Source: a virus
Virus record (IMG/VR): IMGVR_UViG_3300010885_018299
Coordinates: 1 to 41,959 of that record
Length of the DNA: 41,959 nt
Reading direction: 5' to 3' (one strand)
Both the position numbers and the translations under genes were made by a program. This document shows, piece by piece, positions 36,000 through 41,959 of this stretch. The notes under the pieces are model-generated. The model was not told where the DNA came from. It made no database searches and saw only the letters and a program-made list of their open reading frames with translations. Positions within the stretch are counted from its first letter, which is position 1, and the number at the start of each line of letters is the position of its first letter.

Positions 36000-36862
36000 A
36001 TACAGAACTCCTGATACCATCCGCTGAAGAACTGGCCGCGTGCAATGCGTCAATGAAGGTTTCCGCGATCGACGCCAATGACTTTCCAGACTGGGAAGCT
36101 CGGTTGGCGGATCCGAAGAACGACCCGCGTCCACACATGCGAGCACAGCGGCAGGAACGTTCCGACTGCCAAGGCCAATCACTGGCCAACGGTGAAGAAA
36201 AGCGAACGTGGTACGCGACCGGGAAGATGATTCAGCTTGCGGATATTTTTGCTTACAACGGCAGCGAGTACATCAGCGGAACGAACAATGTCGGACGTGA
36301 TCAGGGTACGAGTGTGCAATCGGGCGTTCGGCTGTTGACGGAAGGCATTCAAAGCATCGGCGTCAAGCCTGGTCTGCCTCTGGAATCTGCCTGGCCTTAT
36401 TACTCCTACGAGCGATCGGCCAGCAACTTCGCAAACCGCGCAAAGCAAGTCGAGATTCAATCGTCGATGACCACTGAGCACGGGCCTATGCCTGATTTTC
36501 AGGGGATGCTGATCACTGTTGCCGCAGGCGGAACAGGTCATATTGGAACATTCTGGCCTCCGCAATGGGCGAAGCTTGAAGGCCGGCGAATGATGGACAC
36601 AGCCCCAACTGGCGGCGGTGGACATGCTACGGAGATCATCTGGGCGGAGAGGATTGGCGGTCACTGGTATCTGGTTGTGTGGAACTCTCACGGCGACCAA
36701 TTTTATTGGATGTCTCAGCGATGCTATGAGCAGCTCCAGCGGTCCCAGTTCTCACCATTCGGTGCTTATGTGCTTCTGCCGGATCGTGCGAAAGAGCGGT
36801 ATCACGATCGTGTTGCGTCCGGTGGCGGGTACTTTCGGCCAAGAAATCAGGGGGTGGCGTGA
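35996..36862 (+). CDS. Papain-like cysteine peptidase, candidate endolysin
   Basis: A 288-residue protein with a papain-type catalytic layout. The Cys lies in RQERSDCQGQSLAN (about residue 58), the His in GGGGHATEIIW (about 208) and the Asn in VVWNSHGDQFYW (about 225). In peptidases of this clan the N-S-x-G segment follows the His as here. It lacks a signal peptide. As part of the lysis region it may cleave cell-wall peptides, or process virion proteins. ATG 35996 overlaps the preceding stop. Confidence 0.62.
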   Translation: MNTELLIPSAEELAACNASMKVSAIDANDFPDWEARLADPKNDPRPHMRAQRQERSDCQGQSLANGEEKRTWYATGKMIQLADIFAYNGSEYISGTNNVGRDQGTSVQSGVRLLTEGIQSIGVKPGLPLESAWPYYSYERSASNFANRAKQVEIQSSMTTEHGPMPDFQGMLITVAAGGTGHIGTFWPPQWAKLEGRRMMDTAPTGGGGHATEIIWAERIGGHWYLVVWNSHGDQFYWMSQRCYEQLQRSQFSPFGAYVLLPDRAKERYHDRVASGGGYFRPRNQGVA

Positions 36863-37473
36863 TGCGATGGATGCTAATCATTGCAGTGCTGGCTGGGTGT
36901 GATCCATGCTCCTGCGAGCCTTCGGCGGACATCAAAGCACGGGCCGCTGAGTTGTCGAGTGGGTTTAAATCACAGGCCGCTGAGCACCACAGCAAAACAA
37001 TCGCGGTGATCGAGTCGACACGTCAGGAAATCGTGTCTCAGAATGAGCAAATCATCGACACGTTAAAAATAGTGGAAGCGTCTCTGATCAGTTCCAATCC
37101 CAACGGAAAGGAGAGTGATCCAGCGTCTGCCGTCGAACCGCAGGAGGCACCACGGGCGAACCTGTCTCAACTTATCATCCCGGTTGCCTCGCCTCCTGCG
37201 GTTCGTTCTTTTGGCCCGCTGAAGCTGTCGTGGAACGTCGAAGGTAACTGGAATCCGTCAATCCTTGAGACTGCAAGGCACCTCCGCGAAGATCACGGCG
37301 TGAATGTCAACGACCTTAATCACCAGCAACTGCACGACCTGCATGCCGCATTACATGAGGGCCGGAAAGTCGCGAACAAGTCGCAGCCAGTGCAAATGAT
37401 CAATCGTGGGTCGCAATGCCCTGGTGGCCGCTGTCCAACTCCTCGCCGTGGATTGTTTGGGTGGCGTCGATGA
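36862..37473 (+). CDS. Lipoprotein, possible outer-membrane spanin-like subunit
   Basis: A 203-residue protein with a short lipoprotein signal, MRWMLIIAVLAGC, whose LAGC is a lipobox. A helical stretch (SADIKARAAELSSGFKSQAAEHHSKT then IVSQNEQIIDTLKIVEASL) follows, then a proline-rich linker and a folded C-terminal domain. The end CPGGRCPTPRRGLFGWRR is a cysteine-rich tail I associate with planctomycete proteins. Coupled to the peptidase stop. A lysis role is inferred from context. Confidence 0.58.
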   Translation: MRWMLIIAVLAGCDPCSCEPSADIKARAAELSSGFKSQAAEHHSKTIAVIESTRQEIVSQNEQIIDTLKIVEASLISSNPNGKESDPASAVEPQEAPRANLSQLIIPVASPPAVRSFGPLKLSWNVEGNWNPSILETARHLREDHGVNVNDLNHQQLHDLHAALHEGRKVANKSQPVQMINRGSQCPGGRCPTPRRGLFGWRR

Positions 37474-37745
37474 GCCTGATCAAGCCAATCGACATGCGAG
37501 GGAAGGCCGGTCTGCGAGAAGCCATTGCGGCCGTCATCTCGGGCAAAATTGATCGCATTGAGTGGACTGAGTCGCTCAATCTGCGAGTCACACGCGACGG
37601 TGATTCAGCAGAGATCAAAATTACGGACGGTGCTGCTGAGGTCAATCTGCGAGGACTGCCGAATCCTGATTTCATCGGCGCGAAGCTGTTTGCGGACCAT
37701 GCAATCGTGAGCCTGACTCTGACCAATGTTCGGGTGGATTACTAA
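37470..37745 (+). CDS. 91-residue protein of unknown function
   Basis: ATG at 37470, overlapping the lipoprotein stop. LREAIAAVISGKIDRIEWTESLNLRVTRDGDSAEIKITDGAAEVNLRG is one helix followed by four or five strands. No family recognised. Coupled to the next gene by a one-base overlap (TAATG). Confidence 0.52.
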   Translation: MSLIKPIDMRGKAGLREAIAAVISGKIDRIEWTESLNLRVTRDGDSAEIKITDGAAEVNLRGLPNPDFIGAKLFADHAIVSLTLTNVRVDY

Positions 37746-38041
37746 TGAGCCGCGAAGACACAATCATAACGAGCCTGATCTATGAGCACGCATCTTTCGT
37801 CGGCAAGTGGGCGCAGGAAGTGACCGACAGTCACGAGGGCGAATCAATCGACTTTTACGGTCGACGAATGTTGAAGTTGGCGGACAAGAAACGAATCAGG
37901 GTAACAGACTCAGACGAGAAAATAGCGAAGGCAATCACCCCGCTGCTGGCGTGGTTCTTCTGGCAGATCGCACCTGACCTTTTACTCTGGATCGTGGCGG
38001 CGATCAGAAAAAGAATTTGGCAACAGGAACCGCAGCAGTGA
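37745..38041 (+). CDS. 98-residue protein with a C-terminal membrane segment
   Basis: A small protein with an N-terminal polar half and a hydrophobic segment at about 67-88 (LLAWFFWQIAPDLLLWIVAAI) followed by a basic end. It may be a membrane-anchored lysis accessory. Overlaps the next GTG start by four bases. Confidence 0.52.
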   Translation: MSREDTIITSLIYEHASFVGKWAQEVTDSHEGESIDFYGRRMLKLADKKRIRVTDSDEKIAKAITPLLAWFFWQIAPDLLLWIVAAIRKRIWQQEPQQ

Positions 38042-38259
38042 ATATATCAGCAGAAATAATACTCGGCATCATTACTGCACTCGGAGCGGTTTTAAGCGGC
38101 GCTGTTGCAAAGATGTGGCTATGGTTTACGATGGAGCTCCGCGAATGCAAGGACGACCGCAAATCGCTAAACGATCGCGTCGAAACAATGCACAATAATA
38201 TCGCAGAGATCAGCACAACAGTAGGACGGCTGGAAGGCCGATTGAGCGACAACAAATGA
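38038..38259 (+). CDS. Small membrane protein with coiled-coil tail
   Basis: A 73-residue protein beginning GTG at 38038. Residues 3-27 (SAEIILGIITALGAVLSGAVAKMWLWF) form a transmembrane segment, followed by a charged coiled coil (ECKDDRKSLNDRVETMHNNIAEI). The layout resembles XhlA/hemolysin-like lysis accessory proteins with the order of domains reversed. Coupled to the next gene. Confidence 0.52.
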   Translation: MNISAEIILGIITALGAVLSGAVAKMWLWFTMELRECKDDRKSLNDRVETMHNNIAEISTTVGRLEGRLSDNK

Positions 38260-38348
38260 GCCAGATAATCGGAATCATAGCGTTCCTGCTGTCGCTGATC
38301 TGGGACTTGACCGGCGGAATGATTTACTGGGTTTGGAAACAGTCGTAA
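38256..38348 (+). CDS. 30-residue membrane peptide
   Basis: ATG at 38256 overlaps the preceding stop codon as ATGA. The product is almost wholly hydrophobic (QIIGIIAFLLSLIWDL then MIYWVWK), one transmembrane helix, similar in size to small phage lysis or channel peptides. Coupling supports translation. Confidence 0.5.
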   Translation: MSQIIGIIAFLLSLIWDLTGGMIYWVWKQS

Positions 38349-38350
38349 GT

Positions 38351-38405
38351 AAGCAGCGGGCTTCGATTCCACTGCTTGTCGAAAACATTGGTGTTTTAGG
38401 GGTTT
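38351..38405 (+). terminator. Two hairpins between lysis and fibre genes
   Basis: AAGCAG pairs with CTGCTT (38351-38356 and 38372-38377), then AAAACA pairs with TGTTTT around TTGG (38382-38397), followed by AGGGG and T5. The second is a weak terminator-like structure. The first starts in another AGCAGCGG copy (38352-38359). Confidence 0.4.
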
Positions 38406-38408
38406 TTA

Positions 38409-38927
38409 ATGTCTGACCAAATCTTAGCCAGTGCAATCGAAACGCTGATCGGCGGGACTGCTGACACGTTCGTGGTTTGCGCCGGGGCTGGTCTGCCAGT
38501 CGGTCGGAAGACAGTCGCGGAAACGAAGACTCTACTTGGTCAGGGGACGATGGCCGCAAAGTCCACCTATCAGATTCAGATCGCACTGAGCGGATATGAT
38601 ACGGCAGTCAGCACAGGCACGAAAAAGGGACTCTGTAGGATTCCGATCGCGGGCACAATCACAGGCTTTGCGGTCACTTGTGATGCGGCAAATGAGCCGT
38701 CAGCGGCTGCAATTCAGTGCGACCTAAACACTGTCAATCTATCGACCGGGGCATTGACAACCTGTCTAACATCAGTGGCATCAATTGCAACATCAGCCAA
38801 CGTCTCGACGGGCGGTGCAATCAGTGGCTCGCCAGCGGTTGCGGTGGGCGATCAGTTGGCAGTGGACATCGATCAGGGAAGCGACGGCAAAGGACTTTTG
38901 GCGACGATCACCATCACAGCGACATAG
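38409..38927 (+). CDS. Virion or fibre protein, strand-rich
   Basis: A 172-residue protein rich in Thr, Ser, Ala and Gly: STYQIQIALSGYDTAVSTGTKKGLCRIPIAGTITGFAVTCDAA, later AVAVGDQLAVDIDQGS. The repeated strand pattern is typical of tail fibre or decoration domains. No signal peptide or enzyme motif. Opens the receptor-binding module that ends the window. Confidence 0.58.
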   Translation: MSDQILASAIETLIGGTADTFVVCAGAGLPVGRKTVAETKTLLGQGTMAAKSTYQIQIALSGYDTAVSTGTKKGLCRIPIAGTITGFAVTCDAANEPSAAAIQCDLNTVNLSTGALTTCLTSVASIATSANVSTGGAISGSPAVAVGDQLAVDIDQGSDGKGLLATITITAT

Positions 38928-38936
38928 GAAAAACTC

Positions 38937-39509
38937 ATGGCATTGAATGTAACAACCGGAATTGATCCAGCAGCAGACCGCTTCGTGATCAAGTCACTGG
39001 CGAGCGGCAACGTGATCAACTTCTCCGCAAGTTGGCCGCGTGGCGATGGTGGTGCGATTCAGGGCGGAAATCCTGATCTGCAATACTTCAAGCGGGTGGC
39101 AAACGATGCGCCAGACATTGACCACCGCTACGAATTGCAGTCTGCCGACAGTTTTACGCTCCTATCTCCGGCACCTGCTGATGGTCTGCCGGTCGGCACA
39201 TTTGGAACGACCTACACGCCGGTGCGACGTGAACTCAACGACCTGCTGGCACAGATCGAAAGCGAATACCAGCGACAAGTGCGGCTGCAATTTCCTGAGA
39301 CGGAAAACCCATCGACCATCATCCAAGTCGGTGGCATCCTTATTAAGCAGCAGGCAGGGTCAGTACTCACGACTGGTGAGCAGGCTTTGATCGTGGCATT
39401 CGTTGCGACAAAAGACAAGATCGCACAGCTTGCCATACGTCGCGGCGAACTGATGACCGCAGCCGAAGCCGACGAAGACTACGACCTGACAATCTGGCCG
39501 GTGCTTTAG
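38937..39509 (+). CDS. Fibre-region structural protein
   Basis: A 190-residue protein. VIKSLASGNVINFSASWPRGD is a strand-rich start; the centre has YELQSADSFTLLSP; the C-terminal third is helical (ALIVAFVATKDKIAQLAIRRGEL). I do not recognise a family. It is linked to the next gene by a one-base overlap of TAG and GTG. Confidence 0.52.
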   Translation: MALNVTTGIDPAADRFVIKSLASGNVINFSASWPRGDGGAIQGGNPDLQYFKRVANDAPDIDHRYELQSADSFTLLSPAPADGLPVGTFGTTYTPVRRELNDLLAQIESEYQRQVRLQFPETENPSTIIQVGGILIKQQAGSVLTTGEQALIVAFVATKDKIAQLAIRRGELMTAAEADEDYDLTIWPVL

Positions 39510-40381
39510 TGACGCCGGGGTTTGCAAGGCCACGGTCAGAACTGCCTTGGCTTCCTTATGGAGAGGTCAATCGAGTGATTATTAACAGTCACAATTTCAC
39601 GCCAACATGGACGCCAGCTAGTATTAGCCCGGCTATCTGGTTGGACGCATCAGATGCGTACACGCTCTATGATGCCACATCAGGCGGATCGCTGGTCGCG
39701 GCGAATGGAACAATCGCCAGATGGGAGGATAAAAGCGGAAATGCTCGGCACTTTACCCAGGCCACCAGCGGTCGTCGTCCGTTACGAAAAACGGCGGTGC
39801 AAAATGCTCGCGATATTGTGCGGTTTGATGGAGCGGACGACAATATGCGTCTGCTCACGGGGCTGTCTGGGATGGTGCAAAATGTTTCAGGGGCAACCGT
39901 TGCTGCCGTGATAAGCCATAGCAGCACGCCAACGGTATCCAAAGTCTGCTTCTTTGTAAGCACAGGTACGGGATCATCGAGTGGAAGATGCTCGCTCGGA
40001 TCAGCTGTCAGTGTTTCTAATCGACAAACGCTATTTGGACGCCGATTAGACGCACAGGCTTCCGCATCGATATTGAGCGGATCAAACAGCATTGGCACTG
40101 CGTTTTTGTCACGAATTGGAGTTGCGAAATACTCCACATCGGACGCAGATTTGTATCGAGCGGCGGCGAGCGATGGATCGTCAACAACATGGACAACTGA
40201 CGGCAGCACAAGCAATACAGCCCCATTGGCGGTTAGTATTGGTGCTCTTGTTACTGATACGGATCTCGTAACCAGTGCATCTGATATCGATCTTTGTGAG
40301 TTAATCGTCACAAATGCCGCTGAGAGTGCTGGCACATTGGCGAGCGTTGAAGCTTATTTTGCTGCAAAGTGGGGTATCTGA
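39509..40381 (+). CDS. Concanavalin-like (LamG) fibre protein
   Basis: A 290-residue protein with the start of a lectin-like laminin-G domain: SPAIWLDASDAYTLYD, then WEDKSGNARHFTQAT, RPLRKTA and VRFDGADDNM, ending with ELIVTNAAESAGTLASVEAYFAAKWGI. This pattern is common in phage and planctomycete proteins that bind carbohydrate on cell surfaces. Probable receptor-binding protein. Start GTG 39509. Confidence 0.72.
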   Translation: MTPGFARPRSELPWLPYGEVNRVIINSHNFTPTWTPASISPAIWLDASDAYTLYDATSGGSLVAANGTIARWEDKSGNARHFTQATSGRRPLRKTAVQNARDIVRFDGADDNMRLLTGLSGMVQNVSGATVAAVISHSSTPTVSKVCFFVSTGTGSSSGRCSLGSAVSVSNRQTLFGRRLDAQASASILSGSNSIGTAFLSRIGVAKYSTSDADLYRAAASDGSSTTWTTDGSTSNTAPLAVSIGALVTDTDLVTSASDIDLCELIVTNAAESAGTLASVEAYFAAKWGI

Positions 40382-41229
40382 TGACAACACAAAACTCAGT
40401 CTTTTCAGGATTGCCAGGCGGCTTAACTCTCACGAAAAAACTTTTTACGCTTGCTGCTCCAGACACCGTGGCTTACACGTCCGATTCGACGGTTAACCGC
40501 ACGAATGCAACGGATGAGTACGTGTTTACCTTTGGGGAGGCAGTTGCAATCAGTGGCAATTTTACTGCGAAAGTTTTCCTCGGAGCGACAGTTGTAGGAA
40601 GTGGAAAGCGGACCTTCGCCGGCACTGATGGCGAGACTGCAACTACAACGCCGGAAGCAGCGGTACTGGACTCCACTGCTACTGCCGCCCTTGTTGACCT
40701 GATCTGGGACGAGCCGTTAACAGGAGCTACCCATAACGTCGCGACTTCCTCCGGAAAGCGAGTGCGACAGGCAACAGCATTCCAGCAAATCGACTCGACT
40801 GTCATCGATGCGTCTGCGACCACAACTACGTTCGTTACTGGACTGACTTCAGCCGTCGATGATTTTTATAATGACTCGATGATCGTCTTCACTGATGGGG
40901 CTTTGGCCGGACAGGTTCGGGCGATTTACGACTATGTGGGAGCCACAAAGACGATTGTTTTAGAGGAGGCATTGACCTCGGCTCCGGTCAACGGAGTGGC
41001 GTTTACGATTGTGTCGCTGCATATCCATCCGGTTAGTCAGATTCAGAGTGGGCTGGCGACTGCGAGTGCATTGGCCACCCAAGCTGCGAAGATTGCCAAA
41101 ATCGAAGCGGCCGCAACAGGCACAGTCACCGGGGCCGGAACACCCACTGAAGTGTTCGTCGGGCCATCTGCAACGTTGACGATCACTGTGGATTCGGACG
41201 GAAATAGATCAGCCGTGGTGGTGACATGA
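40381..41229 (+). CDS. Strand-rich fibre protein
   Basis: A 282-residue protein. EYVFTFGEAVAISGNFTAKVFLGATVVGSG and later TFVTGLTSAVDDFYNDSMIVFTDGALAGQVRAIYDY are repeated strand modules; the second half recalls tail-fibre modules with a DDFYND-type loop. ATG 40381 overlaps the LamG stop as ATGA. Function: probable adhesion or fibre shaft. Confidence 0.58.
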   Translation: MTTQNSVFSGLPGGLTLTKKLFTLAAPDTVAYTSDSTVNRTNATDEYVFTFGEAVAISGNFTAKVFLGATVVGSGKRTFAGTDGETATTTPEAAVLDSTATAALVDLIWDEPLTGATHNVATSSGKRVRQATAFQQIDSTVIDASATTTTFVTGLTSAVDDFYNDSMIVFTDGALAGQVRAIYDYVGATKTIVLEEALTSAPVNGVAFTIVSLHIHPVSQIQSGLATASALATQAAKIAKIEAAATGTVTGAGTPTEVFVGPSATLTITVDSDGNRSAVVVT

Positions 41230-41450
41230 GCTTGAGAACATTTGCATCGAGGACGTTTGCGGCTCGGACGTTTAATGCTAGGACTTGGGGCGGGAGTGAG
41301 GAGATTGTCAACGCGGCCATCGTCACGACACGCCTTTCGCTGGTCGGCACATCAATGAAACGAATGGCCGTTGAGGGGACGTCAATGGAGCGAATGGCAA
41401 CGGTTGGCACATCACAGACGCGACTGACTATTGAAGGATCAAGCCGATGA
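41226..41450 (+). CDS. Repetitive 74-residue protein (RTF and GTS repeats)
   Basis: Two short repeat families fill the protein. The N-terminal one is RTFAS, RTFAA, RTFNA, RTWGG. The C-terminal one repeats about every 10 residues as VGTSMKRMAV, EGTSMERMAT, VGTSQTRLTI. Both repeats could form short regular structures such as a beta-spiral. I associate such RTF-repeat proteins with planctomycete phages. Role unknown, possibly fibre linker. Confidence 0.55.
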   Translation: MSLRTFASRTFAARTFNARTWGGSEEIVNAAIVTTRLSLVGTSMKRMAVEGTSMERMATVGTSQTRLTIEGSSR

Positions 41451-41839
41451 CAGCACAGGTACATCGTCGAAGGGTTGGGGATCTGCGGACAGTTTTGCCG
41501 GTCACATTACAACAGCCTGACTCAACAGGAACGTTGGCGGCTATCAACTTAACAGGGCTGACAGTCACATTCAAGATGGTCAACGCTGCGGATGGAACGA
41601 CTAAGGTTGCAGCGACATCAACGGGCGTCACTGTAGTGACTGCTGCGAGTGGCACGGTCAACTATGACTTCAGCAGCACGGGCGTTGACGCGGCTGGTGT
41701 TTATTGGGGCACGTTTCTAGTCACTGAATCGGGGCAGACGGACGCTGTGCCGGTGAGGCAGAAGGACTTGAAGATCATCATTGATAGTGATACGCAGACT
41801 GGCGAAGAGGCTTACGCGGCTGCGGTTGCGGCAGGGTAA
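41447..41839 (+). CDS. BppU-like baseplate or receptor-binding domain protein
   Basis: A 130-residue protein resembling the N-terminal domain of lactococcal-type BppU: RRRVGDLRTVLPVTL, then LTGLTVTFKMVNAADG, GTVNYDFSSTGVDAAGVYWGTFLVTE and VPVRQKDLKIIID. In BppU this domain anchors receptor-binding proteins. The match is by pattern. It is the last complete gene before the window end. Confidence 0.6.
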   Translation: MTAQVHRRRVGDLRTVLPVTLQQPDSTGTLAAINLTGLTVTFKMVNAADGTTKVAATSTGVTVVTAASGTVNYDFSSTGVDAAGVYWGTFLVTESGQTDAVPVRQKDLKIIIDSDTQTGEEAYAAAVAAG

Positions 41840-41855
41840 AAAATGAGCGAAAAGC

Positions 41856-41918
41856 GACCATGATGGAAGTTTTTTTGACCATGTTGATTTTTGACCATCG
41901 TGATTGATTTTCGACCAT
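41856..41918 (+). repeat. Four GACCAT repeats near the right edge
   Basis: GACCAT occurs at 41856, 41877, 41893 and 41913, spaced 21, 16 and 20 bases, mostly preceded by T-rich sequence (TTTTTGACCAT twice). The 120 bases after the last gene hold no ORF. Possible protein-binding sites for packaging, replication or regulation of the next gene. Confidence 0.55.
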
Positions 41919-41959
41919 AAAAATTCAATGGGTCCTTCCGGGGTGTTTTGTGGGGATAC

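Noticed and set aside
39667-40335. A 222-codon reverse-strand frame opposite the LamG gene
   Set aside because: It is antisense to a clear lectin-like domain, has no ribosome-binding site of note and shows no recognisable features.

Overview
The window is a dense, almost entirely rightward-transcribed genome or near-genome of a tailed double-stranded DNA phage (or prophage), most simply a siphophage. It carries terminase, a lambda-type portal, a protease-capsid fusion, a tail tube, a lambda G/GT-style frameshifted chaperone pair and a tape measure. I see no integrase, rRNA, convincing tRNA or CRISPR array. The host is probably a planctomycete: the cysteine-rich tail protein with SGSGSG tracts, the fibre module opening with WLDASDA, the RTF-repeat protein and the lipoprotein tail with CPGGRCP are of kinds I associate with Planctomycetota. 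This is recall, not a search result.

Layout. 1-4.2 kb: ParB-like nuclease, cytosine methyltransferase, candidate small terminase, large terminase, zinc ribbon. 4.2-6.0 kb: a self-contained cassette bounded by terminators, holding two conserved but uncharacterised phage genes (A, 4385-4954; B, 5331-5792). Both genes are followed by arrays of a 5-bp repeat, NNGGY, 67 units in six arrays. The arrays are separated by four related hairpin elements. This is the most unusual feature of the window. 6.1-18.5 kb: head, connector and tail genes. 18.5-22.4 kb: a modification island with a glycosyltransferase, a methyltransferase/methyltransferase/GT2 fusion that is frameshifted near its end, a 2-oxoglutarate oxygenase and a staphylococcal-type nuclease. 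22.4-25.9 kb: an HNH endonuclease and several small genes, separated by intergenic regions rich in promoters, operators, terminators and structured RNA. 25.9-32.7 kb: CsrA, small winged-helix proteins, a RusA-like resolvase, a coiled-coil protein, a RecT-like annealing protein, a multi-HTH regulator, a CoiA-like nuclease, a replication initiator-like protein and a possible origin. 32.8-35.2 kb: small early-type genes, some sharing an intergenic repeat beginning AGCAGCGG. 35.3-38.3 kb: probable lysis region with small membrane proteins, a papain-like peptidase and a lipoprotein. 38.4-41.8 kb: receptor-binding and fibre proteins.

Most structural and early genes overlap by 1-8 bases (ATGA, GTGA or TAATG junctions) and look translationally coupled. 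In contrast the A/B pentamer cassette, the HNH gene, the gene at 23956 and the gene at 34264 each have their own promoter, and the first three also have their own terminator. They look like separately acquired (moron-type) units.
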